Below are positions 1 to 7,008 of a stretch of DNA of 39,161 nt, piece by piece (within the stretch, counting starts at the first letter, position 1; every line of letters starts with the position of its first letter). Source of the stretch: Oerskovia rustica (GTDB taxonomy: Bacteria; Actinomycetota; Actinomycetes; Actinomycetales; Cellulomonadaceae); assembly GCF_014836555.1 (NCBI RefSeq), contig NZ_JACSQQ010000034.1, positions 1-39,161 of the forward strand, given 5' to 3'. Position numbers and translations under genes: made by a program. The notes beneath the pieces are model-generated. The model was not told where the DNA came from, did no database searches, and saw only the letters and a list, made by a program, of their open reading frames with translations.

Positions 1-28
1 TCTCGGCAGCTCGGGTGACACGGCGGGG

Positions 29-868
29 TCAGTCACCGAAGACCAGGACCGGGCGCCCCGTGCGCGGGTGGGGCAGCACGTCGCAGCGGACGCCGTAGAC
101 CGGCTCGACGACCGCGGGCACCAGCACGTCCCGCACCCCGCCCGCGGCGACGACGCGCCCCTCCGCCAGCACCACGACGTGGTCGCACGCGGCGGCCGCG
201 AGGTTGAGGTCGTGCAGCGCCGCCAGGACCGAGACACCGTCCGCCGCAAGCTTGCGCAGCACCGTCATGGCCGCGAGCTGGGCCGCGATGTCGAGGTGGT
301 TCGTGGGTTCGTCGAGCAGCAGCAGGGCCGGGTCCTGGGCGAGCGCGCGGGCCATGTGCACGCGCTGGCGCTCGCCGCCGGACAGCGTCGCGAGCGACCG
401 GTCGGCGAGGTCCTCGACCCCGGCCCGGGCGAGCGCCTCGCGTGCCACGGCCCGGTCGGCCTCGGTGTCGCCCGCGAGGAGCGAGCGGTGCGGGATGCGG
501 CCGAGCAGCACGGCGTCGAGCACCGAGATCGGCAGGTCGGTCGACGCGTCCTGCTCGACGAGCGCGAGACGGCGTGCGCGGCGTCGGCGCGGCATGCCCA
601 GCAGGTCCTCGCCGTCGAAGCGGATCTCGCCCGCGTCCGGGACCTGCGTGGCCGCGATCGCGCGCAGCAGCGTCGACTTCCCGGACCCGTTCGGTCCCAG
701 CAGGCCGCTCACGGCCCCCGGAGGGGCGGTCACGTCGACCCCGTCGAGGATGAGCCGCGACCCGGCCGACCAGGAGACGCGCGCAGCGTCCAGCCCACGA
801 GAGCCGTCCGCGCCGAGGGTCGCGGCATCCGCAGCGTCCACAGCGCCCGGGGCTTTCGCCGTGCTCAC
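29..868 (-). CDS. FecE-type ABC importer ATP-binding protein (putative F420-0 or siderophore/cobalamin)
   Basis: This is the cytoplasmic ATPase of a binding-protein-dependent importer (279 aa). It shows Walker A GPNGSGKST (residues 58-66), signature LSGGE (162-166), Walker B LLLLDEP (182-188) and the H-loop His at 219, with overall similarity to FecE/FhuC/BtuD ATPases. The GTG start at 868 overlaps the permease stop (GTGA), so the two are translationally coupled. A much longer upstream reading in this frame has low-complexity Arg/Gly sequence antisense to nothing conserved and was not used. Together with the next two genes it forms a three-gene cassette (binding protein, permease, ATPase). 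From memory of the families, the cassette resembles the actinobacterial set proposed to import F420-0 (TIGR03868/03869/03873 type). The F420-0 substrate is inference; a siderophore is the alternative. The ATPase role itself is secure. Confidence 0.93.
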   Translation of the reverse strand: MSTAKAPGAVDAADAATLGADGSRGLDAARVSWSAGSRLILDGVDVTAPPGAVSGLLGPNGSGKSTLLRAIAATQVPDAGEIRFDGEDLLGMPRRRRARRLALVEQDASTDLPISVLDAVLLGRIPHRSLLAGDTEADRAVAREALARAGVEDLADRSLATLSGGERQRVHMARALAQDPALLLLDEPTNHLDIAAQLAAMTVLRKLAADGVSVLAALHDLNLAAAACDHVVVLAEGRVVAAGGVRDVLVPAVVEPVYGVRCDVLPHPRTGRPVLVFGD

Positions 869-1833
869 AGTGCCCGCCTCCCTCGCCACAGGATGATCGC
901 GAAGACGGGCGCGCCGATCGCGGCCGTCAGGATGCCCACGGGCAGCTCGCGCGGGGCGAAGATCGTGCGGGCGAGCGTGTCGGCCCACACGAGGAACGAG
1001 CCGCCGAGCAGGGCCGCGAGCGGCAGCAGGACGCGGTGGCGCGCCCCGGTCAGGAGCCGGACGGCGTGCGGCAGGATCAGCCCGACGAAGCCGATCGCCC
1101 CGGACACCGAGACCAGCGCGCCCGTGAGCAGCGCGACCCCCACGAGCAGCACCCAGCGCGTCCGGTTCACGGCGATGCCGAGGCCCGCGGCCGCGGTGTC
1201 GCCGAACGTGAACGCGTCGAGCACCGACCCGGTCGACGCGAGCAGCGTCCCGAGGACCAGCACGGCCCCGCCCGCGATCGCCACGGACGTCCACGTGGCG
1301 CCCGCGACCGAGCCCATGAGCCACGACAGGATCTCGCGGTAGGAGTCACCGGTCGCGGACCAGAAGATGATGAACGACGTCGCGGCGGCCGCGAGCTGGC
1401 TCACGGCGAGGCCGGCGAGGACGGTGCGGGTCGGGGTGATGGCCCCGAGCGACCCCGCGAGCGCGAGCGCCGCGACGAGGGCCAGGACCGCGCCGCCGAA
1501 CGCCGCGACGGGCAGCAGGACGCTCACGCCGAGGACCAGGACGAGGACCGCGCCGAGCGACGCGCCCGACGAGAGCCCCAGCAGGTACGGGTCGGCGAGC
1601 GGGTTGCGCGTGAGGGACTGCATGACACCCCCGCAGATCGCGAGACCGGCCCCCACGGCCGCCGCGGTCAGGACGCGCGGCAGGCGCAGCTGCCAGACCA
1701 TGCCGTCCTGCAGGAGCGGCAGCGGTTCGAGGCCGAGCAGCCCGCCGAGCCCGACGTGCGTCGCGACCGAGCGCCACACGTCGCTCCACGTGAGGTCGGC
1801 GGGGCCGATCGTCACGGCGACCACGACGCTCAC
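865..1833 (-). CDS. FecCD-family ABC importer permease, probably 5'-disrupted
   Basis: This is a polytopic inner-membrane permease of the BtuC/FecCD family. It carries the family hallmark region RNPLADPYLLGLSSGA and the late motif GFVGLILPHAVRLL, and it ends in a typical FecCD C-terminus. The intact reading frame from GTG at 1833 gives 322 aa and starts inside what should be the first membrane segment. In the same frame, upstream codons 1834-1875 encode more of that hydrophobic helix (ending WWLAGASVALVV), preceded by TGA at 1876-1878. Before that, 26 further codons lead back to a GTG at 1954-1956 that has a GGAG Shine-Dalgarno directly after the binding-protein stop. The original gene therefore probably began at 1956 (about 364 aa) and now carries an internal TGA, or this is a sequencing error. 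It lies between the binding protein and the ATPase and overlaps the ATPase start by 4 bp. Confidence 0.88.
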   Translation of the reverse strand: MSVVVAVTIGPADLTWSDVWRSVATHVGLGGLLGLEPLPLLQDGMVWQLRLPRVLTAAAVGAGLAICGGVMQSLTRNPLADPYLLGLSSGASLGAVLVLVLGVSVLLPVAAFGGAVLALVAALALAGSLGAITPTRTVLAGLAVSQLAAAATSFIIFWSATGDSYREILSWLMGSVAGATWTSVAIAGGAVLVLGTLLASTGSVLDAFTFGDTAAAGLGIAVNRTRWVLLVGVALLTGALVSVSGAIGFVGLILPHAVRLLTGARHRVLLPLAALLGGSFLVWADTLARTIFAPRELPVGILTAAIGAPVFAIILWRGRRAL

Positions 1834-1966
1834 GACGAGCGCGACCGACGCCCCGGCGAGCCACCACGGGGTGGCTCACCGACGGTCCGCCGGCCGCCCG
1901 ACGGGTGCGTGGGCCGCCGACGGGTCGACGCTCCTCACGGGCACGAGGGTTCGCACGGGGTGCTCC

Positions 1967-3040
1967 TCAGGGGACGGTGATCGCCGCGAGCTGCGCGGCG
2001 AGGTCCTTGACGGCGTCGACGTTGCGCACGCCCGCCTCGGTCGCGGGGAACGGCACGGTCAGGAAGCGGTCGCCCCGCACGGCCGTGAGGTTGGCGGTCG
2101 CGGGGTTGGCCTTGAGCGCGTCGATCTTCGACCGTGCGGTGTTCCAGGCAGAGTCGACGAGAACGATCACGTCGGGGTCGGCCGCGATGATCTCCTCGAA
2201 CGAGAACGGCGTCCACGTGTCCTGGACCGAGGCGGCGATGTTCTCGAGCCCGACGGCGTCCATGATCATCTGCGGGGCGCCGATCCCGGCCCCGACGTAG
2301 GGGATGTCCGAGCCCGAGGAGTACCACAGGGCCGTGAGCCCGCGGTCGTCGGTCTCGACCGCGTCGAGCTCGGCGCGCTGGGCCGCGACGAGGTCCTGCG
2401 CCGTCCCGGCGACGTCGAAGATCTCTCCCGCCTCGGTGATCTCGGCGAACACGTCGTCGAACGTCAAGGGGTTCGGCTTGTACGCCTCGGCCTTGCAGGC
2501 CGAGGGGGAGACGTAGGTCTGGACACCGAGCTGCTGGAGGGTCGTGCGGTCTCCCGCGCCCTCGGCCGTGAGGTTCGACTCCCAGCCCGCGTACACGAGG
2601 TCCGGCGCCAGCGTCAGCACGGCCTCGGCGCCCGGGACCTTGTCGGAGAGCGGCGTCGCGACGGCCGGGAGGTCGGCCGCGGTGCCGGCCCACTGCTCGG
2701 CGACGGGACCGTCGGGGAACGCGGTCCCCACGAGCCGGTCGCCCAGCCCGAGCGCGAGCATCATCTCGGTCGTGCTCGACTTGATCGTCACGACCTTGCG
2801 CGGGGCCGCGTCGAACGTGACGTCGAACCCGCAGTTGTCGAGCGTCAGCGGGTACGTGGTGGACGAGGCCTCGGCCGTACCGGAGGGCGCCTCGCTCGGC
2901 TCGCCGGACGCGAGCTCCTGACCGCCCGCGCACCCCGCGAGGGCGAGCGAGGAGACGAGGACGAGCGCCGCCGTCGGGCCCGCGCGCAGCGCGCGGCGGG
3001 AGGGACGGGCGGACGGTCGGACAGGGCGCAGCGTGGGCAC
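1967..3040 (-). CDS. ABC importer substrate-binding lipoprotein (Peripla_BP_2; putative F420-0 binding)
   Basis: This is an extracytoplasmic lipoprotein of the FepB/BtuF fold (357 aa from GTG at 3040). An Arg-rich n-region and hydrophobic stretch lead to the lipobox LAGC with Cys37 as the lipidation site. A Ser/Glu/Pro linker precedes the two-lobed binding domain. The start at 3040 was chosen because it gives a clean signal peptide and has GGAG just upstream; an ATG 36 codons earlier adds an unlikely leader. The segments LWYSSGSDIPYVGAGIGAPQ and EAGVRNVDAVKDLA match my recollection of the TIGR03868 family, proposed to bind F420-0 in actinobacteria that import the cofactor. That substrate is inferred from family knowledge, and no cof genes are present in this window. 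The gene leads the operon; a TAGGCT-like -10 on the minus strand lies at 3197-3192, giving a 5' UTR of about 145 nt. Confidence 0.9.
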   Translation of the reverse strand: MPTLRPVRPSARPSRRALRAGPTAALVLVSSLALAGCAGGQELASGEPSEAPSGTAEASSTTYPLTLDNCGFDVTFDAAPRKVVTIKSSTTEMMLALGLGDRLVGTAFPDGPVAEQWAGTAADLPAVATPLSDKVPGAEAVLTLAPDLVYAGWESNLTAEGAGDRTTLQQLGVQTYVSPSACKAEAYKPNPLTFDDVFAEITEAGEIFDVAGTAQDLVAAQRAELDAVETDDRGLTALWYSSGSDIPYVGAGIGAPQMIMDAVGLENIAASVQDTWTPFSFEEIIAADPDVIVLVDSAWNTARSKIDALKANPATANLTAVRGDRFLTVPFPATEAGVRNVDAVKDLAAQLAAITVP

Positions 3041-3159
3041 GGCACTCCAGGTCGGGAGGTCGCCTGCCGGTGCGGGGCACGGCGGCGCGGCGAGAAGCGA
3101 GAGAGGTAGGGCGCCACAATCCGCGACGAGGATCCGCGGTCCAAGCACGGGCCGCTGCG

Positions 3160-3197
3160 GCGAGCCAAGCGCGGCTCGCGATCCGTGTCCCAGCCTA
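3160..3197 (-). promoter_or_regulatory. Candidate promoter and leader hairpin of the importer operon
   Basis: On the minus strand a TAGGCT hexamer (3197-3192) is a plausible -10. About 13 nt further downstream a 7-bp hairpin (arms 3173-3179 and 3160-3166, 6-nt loop) sits in the predicted 5' UTR. No recognisable cobalamin riboswitch core (such as the B12 box) was found in the 145-nt leader. Confidence 0.35.
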
Positions 3198-3283
3198 GTA
3201 GGTCGGCGGGCTGATGGTGCGACGGTTCAGCGGTCGGCGAAGCGGGCGGTGCTCCCGCGCGGACCCGCCGCGCCGCGCGGTCC

Positions 3284-3289
3284 TACAGT
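3284..3289 (+). promoter_or_regulatory. -10 hexamer TACAGT, probable leaderless promoter of the molybdoenzyme gene
   Basis: TACAGT lies 12 nt before the ATG at 3296, which would put the transcription start at or next to the start codon. No Shine-Dalgarno sequence is present, consistent with leaderless translation. No clear -35 was seen. Confidence 0.45.
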
Positions 3290-3295
3290 GGGCTC

Positions 3296-4960
3296 ATGAG
3301 CCCGACGGCGGAGCCCGCCTCTCCCGGCACGTCCGGTCGCACGTCCCGGGGGCGGGGCGGGCGCACCGACCCGACGCGCCTGTGGGCGCCGCTGCTGGGG
3401 ATCGCCTCGGCGCTCGGGGCGTTCGCCGTGGCCGAGCTCGTCGCGCTCGTCGTGGGTTCCGGGTCGAGCCCCGTGCTCGTCGTAGGTGCCGGGGTCGTCG
3501 ACCGCGTGCCGCCGTGGCTCAAGGACTTCGCGGTCGAGACGTTCGGGACCGCGGACAAGACTGTGCTGCTCCTCGGGATCGTCGTGGTGCTGGCGGTCGC
3601 GGCCGTCGCGGCGGGGATCCTCGAGACGCGACGACCGCCGTGGGGGACCGTCCTGCTCGTGGTGGTCGGCGCCGTGGGGGTCCTGGCCGCCGTCACGCGA
3701 CCCGACGCGACGCCCCTGTGGGCGTTGCCGACCGTGGTCGGGGTCGGCGTCGGGATCATGCTCCTGCGGACGGGAGCGGCACGGCTGCGGGCGTGGCGAG
3801 GCTCGGCGCTCAGCCCTGTCGTGGCCCCGACGGCCGAGCCCGAGACCCCGCTGAGCGCGACCCGTCGGCGCGAGGCGCTCGACCGCCGGTCCTTCCTGGT
3901 CTTCGCAGGCCTGACCACGGCGACCGCGCTCGTGGTCGGCGGCGCGTCGCGCGTGCTGTCGGCGGGGTCGCGTGCCCTGACCGCGGTGCGGGACGCGATC
4001 CGGCTCCCCGCACCGGCCGGCCCGGCCGTCGTCGTGCCCGCGGGTGCGAGCCTCGACGTGCCCGGCCTCACGCCCTACGTGACGCCCAACGACGAGTTCT
4101 ACCGCATCGACACGGCCCTGCGGGTGCCCGAGGTGAACCCCGACGACTGGCGGCTGCGCGTCGTCGGGCTCGTCGATCAGGAGGTCGAGATCTCGTTCGA
4201 CGAGCTGCTCGCGCTGCCCCTCGTCGAGCACGCGACGACCCTGACGTGCGTGTCCAACCAGGTGGGCGGGGACCTCGTCGGCAACGCGGTGTGGCTCGGC
4301 TACCCGCTGCGCGACCTGCTCGCGAGGGCCAGGCCGCACGCCGACGCCGACATGGTCCTCTCGCGCAGCGCGGACGGCTGGACCGCGAGCACGCCGCTCG
4401 ACGTGCTGACGGACCCCGGGCGGGAGTCGCTGCTCGCGGTCGGCATGAACGGCGAGCCGCTGCCGCTCGCGCACGGCTTCCCCGTGCGCATGGTCGTGCC
4501 GGGGCTGTACGGGTACGTGTCGGCGACCAAGTGGGTCGTCGAGCTCAAGGTCACACGCTTCGCCGACGACGTCGCGTACTGGTCGACGCGCGGCTGGTCG
4601 CAGCGCGGGCCGATCAAGATGTCGTCGCGCATCGACGTGCCGCGCTCGGGTGCGTCGCTCTCCCCGGGGGCCGACGGTGACGTGGTCGTCGCGGGCGTCG
4701 CGTGGTCGCAGCACAGGGGGATCGCGGGCGTCGAGGTGCGGGTCGACGAGGGGGAGTGGGAGCAGGCGGAGCTCGCGGAGACGGTCTCGGCCGACACCTG
4801 GCGGCAGTGGTCCTGGAGATGGGCGTCGCCCGAGAAGGGCAGCCACGACCTCGCGGTGCGGGCGACCGACACGGACGGGACGGTCCAGACCTCCGTCAAG
4901 GCACCTCCCGCGCCGGACGGGTCGAGCGGCATCTACTCGATCGGCGTGACCGTGGCCTGA
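3296..4960 (+). CDS. Membrane-anchored molybdopterin oxidoreductase, sulfite-oxidase fold
   Basis: This is a 554-aa integral membrane molybdoenzyme. Residues 1-25 are a polar tail. About four hydrophobic segments span roughly 33-55, 88-108, 116-133 and 143-158. A basic twin-Arg-like stretch (DRRSFLVF, 197-204) then leads into another hydrophobic helix (to about 223), which resembles an internal Tat-type signal-anchor. The catalytic Oxidored_molyb domain covers about 255-420; Cys318 in LTCVSNQ is the expected molybdenum ligand. A C-terminal Mo-co dimerisation (Ig-like) domain covers about 440-554. The family acts on the outer face of the membrane in sulfite-oxidase or YedY-like redox chemistry; the actual substrate is not predictable. 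It is divergent from the importer operon and apparently monocistronic, with SDR next on the same strand 73 bp later. Confidence 0.92.
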   Translation: MSPTAEPASPGTSGRTSRGRGGRTDPTRLWAPLLGIASALGAFAVAELVALVVGSGSSPVLVVGAGVVDRVPPWLKDFAVETFGTADKTVLLLGIVVVLAVAAVAAGILETRRPPWGTVLLVVVGAVGVLAAVTRPDATPLWALPTVVGVGVGIMLLRTGAARLRAWRGSALSPVVAPTAEPETPLSATRRREALDRRSFLVFAGLTTATALVVGGASRVLSAGSRALTAVRDAIRLPAPAGPAVVVPAGASLDVPGLTPYVTPNDEFYRIDTALRVPEVNPDDWRLRVVGLVDQEVEISFDELLALPLVEHATTLTCVSNQVGGDLVGNAVWLGYPLRDLLARARPHADADMVLSRSADGWTASTPLDVLTDPGRESLLAVGMNGEPLPLAHGFPVRMVVPGLYGYVSATKWVVELKVTRFADDVAYWSTRGWSQRGPIKMSSRIDVPRSGASLSPGADGDVVVAGVAWSQHRGIAGVEVRVDEGEWEQAELAETVSADTWRQWSWRWASPEKGSHDLAVRATDTDGTVQTSVKAPPAPDGSSGIYSIGVTVA

Positions 4961-5033
4961 GCGTGGCCGTCCAGCATGCGAGAGGCCGTGGGGTCGGCGT
5001 CGGGCGCGCCGCGGAGCGTGGCAAGGTAGGGAC

Positions 5034-5867
5034 GTGACGACCTCGCAGACCACGCCCCCGCCCACCCCCTCGACGTCCGCGGCCGCCGCTGCTGACGCGC
5101 CCCCGCAGACCCGGCGCGCCGTGGTCACCGGCGCCTCGTCGGGCATCGGCGCGGCGACGGTGCGCCACCTGCGTGATGCAGGGTGGGACGTCGTCGCGTT
5201 CGCGCGCCGCGCCGACCTGCTCGACGCCCTCGCCGTCGAGACGGGCGCCCACCCCGTGGTCGGGGACGTCACGAGCGACGACGACGTCGCGCACCTCGTG
5301 CGCGAGGCCGAGGCCCGCGGCCCGGTCCACGCGGTGCTCAACATCGCGGGCTTCGCGAGCGGCACGGACCCCATCGACGCGAGCGACCTGGAGCGCTGGC
5401 GCGCCATGTTCGAGACGAACGTGCTGGGCACCGTGCGCGTGACCAAGGCGTTCCTGCCCGCGATCCGTCGCGCGGGCTTCGGCACGGTCCTCGTGCTGAC
5501 GTCGACCGCGGGGCACGACGCGTACAGCGGCGGGTCGGGCTACGTCGCGACCAAGCACGCCCAGGCCGCGGTCGCCGAGACCCTGCGGCTCGAGCTCAAC
5601 GGCGAGCCCGTCCGGGTCCTGGAGGTCGCGCCAGGGATGGTCCGCACCGAGGGGTTCTCGCTGACCCGGTTCGACGGCGACCAGGCCCGCGCGGACGCGG
5701 TCTACGACGGCGTCGAGGCGCCGCTGACCGCCGACGACGTGGCCGACGTCGTGACGTTCGCCGTGACCCGGCCCCAGCACGTCGCGATCGACACGCTCGT
5801 GCTGCGGCCCGTCGCGCAGTCGTCCACGACGCTGCTGGCGCGCGGACCGCTCGTGATGCGGAGCTGA
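5034..5867 (+). CDS. SDR-family NAD(P)-dependent oxidoreductase
   Basis: This is a 277-aa classical short-chain dehydrogenase. It has an unusual 27-residue Thr/Pro/Ala-rich N-terminal extension, then the Rossmann glycine motif TGASSGIG (32-39), the NxAG-type motif NIAG (103-106) and Asn129. The catalytic Ser157, Tyr170 and Lys174 (YVATK) follow. An Arg pair after beta-2 (FARRAD) suggests NADP preference. The GTG start at 5034 follows an AAGG-type Shine-Dalgarno (5022-5026). The glycine motif begins only about 30 codons in, so shorter starts are also possible. The substrate is unknown. The gene lies 73 bp after the molybdoenzyme and could be cotranscribed with it, but no functional link is evident. 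Confidence 0.92.
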   Translation: MTTSQTTPPPTPSTSAAAAADAPPQTRRAVVTGASSGIGAATVRHLRDAGWDVVAFARRADLLDALAVETGAHPVVGDVTSDDDVAHLVREAEARGPVHAVLNIAGFASGTDPIDASDLERWRAMFETNVLGTVRVTKAFLPAIRRAGFGTVLVLTSTAGHDAYSGGSGYVATKHAQAAVAETLRLELNGEPVRVLEVAPGMVRTEGFSLTRFDGDQARADAVYDGVEAPLTADDVADVVTFAVTRPQHVAIDTLVLRPVAQSSTTLLARGPLVMRS

Positions 5868-5916
5868 CGTCTGCTGCCCGCGGCTGGGCTGCCCGGGACC
5901 CCGGGTCGAGACGCGC

Positions 5917-5945
5917 TTGTCGGCCCGGGGTCCGGCTGGCATGAT
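5917..5945 (+). promoter_or_regulatory. Promoter (TTGTCG - 17 bp - CATGAT) of the leader peptide transcript
   Basis: A -35 TTGTCG (5917-5922) and a -10 CATGAT (5940-5945) are separated by the ideal 17 bp. Seven nt after the -10 comes GTG at 5953, which would be the first transcribed codon, so the leader ORF would be leaderless. Confidence 0.6.
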
Positions 5946-5952
5946 GACGCCC

Positions 5953-6033
5953 GTGATCCCCGCCGCGCACCCCCTGAGCACACGAGTGCTCCTGGTGCGC
6001 CCGTGGGCGGTCCGCGCGTCGAGCTGTTGTTGA
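5953..6033 (+). CDS. Leaderless Cys-Cys leader peptide (putative cysteine attenuator uORF)
   Basis: A 26-codon ORF starts with GTG at the predicted transcription start and ends ...RASSCC-stop. The last two sense codons are TGT TGT, a codon this GC-rich genome otherwise avoids in favour of TGC. An alternative start at the ATGs at 5941/5944 would add four residues but falls inside the -10 element. It is followed 2 nt later by a 10-bp hairpin (6036-6078), a second hairpin, and then the start of a small gene at 6186. Short leaderless ORFs ending in consecutive Cys codons are known in mycobacteria to sense cysteine by ribosome stalling and to control downstream genes. By analogy this peptide is probably a cis-acting sensor, not a functional protein. 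The architecture is seen directly; the cysteine response is inference. Confidence 0.68.
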   Translation: MIPAAHPLSTRVLLVRPWAVRASSCC

Positions 6034-6035
6034 GG

Positions 6036-6078
6036 GCTCGCTGACGCTCCAGCAGCGCGCGACCTGGTGTCAGCGAGC
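6036..6078 (+). promoter_or_regulatory. Perfect 10-bp hairpin after the leader peptide (attenuator candidate)
   Basis: The arms gctcgctgac (6036-6045) and gtcagcgagc (6069-6078) are exact reverse complements around a 23-nt loop. No T-tract follows, so it is more likely a translational or Rho-linked attenuator element than an intrinsic terminator. A second small hairpin (6093-6098 with 6103-6108) lies between it and the next start codon. The stop codon of the leader peptide ends 2 nt before the left arm, so a stalled ribosome would occlude this stem. Confidence 0.6.
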
Positions 6079-6185
6079 AGTGCCACGCCCCTCCCTCTCC
6101 AGAGAGGGCGTGATGGTCACCGATCAGTTCTCCGGGACTGGTCGGTCTGCCCTCGTGAGCACCCGCCTCGACTCCAGGACCTCCC

Positions 6186-6431
6186 ATGAACCTCGCTCTG
6201 ATCGCTCACCCGTTCGCCGTGACCGGGGACGTCGACCCCCTCGGCCACCTGGTCGCCCACGACCCGTGGTTCGCCGCGGCCGCGCGCGTCGTCGCACCGT
6301 CGGAGTCCCCCGGCCCGACGGCGCAGCCCGGCCCGGGCAGCGCGCTCACCATCGAGTGGCTCGTCGCGCGCGACATCGACACCTACCGCGCGCGGCGCGG
6401 GGAGCGGGGTGGGTCGACCGCAGGGTGCTGA
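6186..6431 (+). CDS. Small protein of unknown function downstream of the Cys leader
   Basis: This ORF encodes 81 aa beginning MNLALIAHPF with no domain that I recognise. It has no convincing membrane helix or signal peptide. The middle (about residues 38-53) is Ser/Pro/Gly-rich, and it ends in a basic RARRGERGG segment followed by Gly-Cys. AGGA (6176-6179) is 6 nt before the ATG, a good Shine-Dalgarno spacing. Its position as the only gene after the leader peptide and hairpins argues that it is the attenuator's target, implying a role tied to cysteine or sulfur status; that is inference. It could instead be the remnant of a longer gene. The stop codon TGA sits exactly in the loop of a 6-bp hairpin shared with the convergent gene. 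Confidence 0.5.
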   Translation: MNLALIAHPFAVTGDVDPLGHLVAHDPWFAAAARVVAPSESPGPTAQPGPGSALTIEWLVARDIDTYRARRGERGGSTAGC

Positions 6432-6437
6432 GCACCC
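6423..6437. terminator. Short hairpin between convergent genes, loop = TGA stop
   Basis: The arms GGGTGC (6423-6428) and GCACCC (6432-6437) enclose TGA (6429-6431), the stop codon of the small plus-strand ORF. It lies 8 bp from the stop of the convergent reductase, so it may serve as a weak bidirectional terminator. Confidence 0.4.
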
Positions 6438-6444
6438 CGGGGCG

Positions 6445-7008
6445 TCAGGCCGTGGACACGGTGTACGTGACGCGGACCAGCCCGTCCTCGGGCGTCGCGT
6501 GCGTTCCGCGGAGCGTGAGGAGCACGTCCCGGTCCAGGTCGCCGAAGAGGCGCTTGCCATGGCCTATGAGGACCGGCGCGATCGAGACCGTGAGCTCGTC
6601 GACGAGGCCGGCGGTGAGGAACGACTGGATGGTGCGGCCGCCGTCGACGTAGACGCGTCCCGCCCCGTTCCGGTCGAGGAGTCGGCGCGCCTGCTCGACC
6701 GAGGTCGCGACGGCGACGCGCGGGTCGTCCGTGCGAAGTGTCGTGCTCAGGACGACGACGGTCTTGCCCTCGAAGGCCCACTCGTCGAACCCCAGGACCG
6801 TCTCGTAGGTGGCCCGCCCCATGACGACGGCGTCGACGGTCGGGAAGAACGTCTCCCACACGAGCGCGGGCGTGGTCGGTGCGGCCGCGACGTGGCCCCG
6901 GGGCGATGGGGTGGTGAGCCAGTCGAGGTCACCATCGGGGCGTGCGACGTACCCGTCCAGGCTGACGCCGATGAAGACGGCGCCCGTCCACCTGCGAGGT
7001 GCTCTCAT
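6445..7008 (-). CDS. Dihydrofolate reductase family protein (RibD C-terminal fold)
   Basis: This is a 187-aa cytoplasmic protein of the RibD_C/DHFR-like reductase superfamily. It shows the N-terminal strand and loop GVSLDGYVARPDGDLDWL, the central VVMGRATYETVLG, and the nucleotide-binding YVDGGRTIQSFL. The C-terminal IAPVLIGHGKRLFG is typical of YwjB/YyaP-like members. The start at 7008 was chosen because GGAGG lies 7 nt upstream and the ATG overlaps the preceding regulator's stop (ATGA); the ATG at 7014 is too close to that Shine-Dalgarno. These proteins are usually NADPH-dependent reductases of unknown substrate, not true housekeeping DHFR. Translational coupling to the TetR gene suggests it is the regulator's own target, possibly in detoxification. 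Confidence 0.9.
   Translation of the reverse strand: MRAPRRWTGAVFIGVSLDGYVARPDGDLDWLTTPSPRGHVAAAPTTPALVWETFFPTVDAVVMGRATYETVLGFDEWAFEGKTVVVLSTTLRTDDPRVAVATSVEQARRLLDRNGAGRVYVDGGRTIQSFLTAGLVDELTVSIAPVLIGHGKRLFGDLDRDVLLTLRGTHATPEDGLVRVTYTVSTA

Noticed and set aside
3041-3185. A cobalamin riboswitch in the long leader of the importer operon
   Set aside because: No B12 box or conserved core was found; only one simple 7-bp hairpin is visible.
3227-5485. A 752-codon minus-strand frame over the molybdoenzyme and SDR genes
   Set aside because: The plus-strand genes have clear catalytic motifs in their own frames; the antisense translation is low-complexity.
6080-6652. A 190-codon plus-strand ORF overlapping the small gene and the reductase
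   Set aside because: It is Arg/Ser-rich, crosses the convergent terminator and lies antisense to the DHFR-like reductase.
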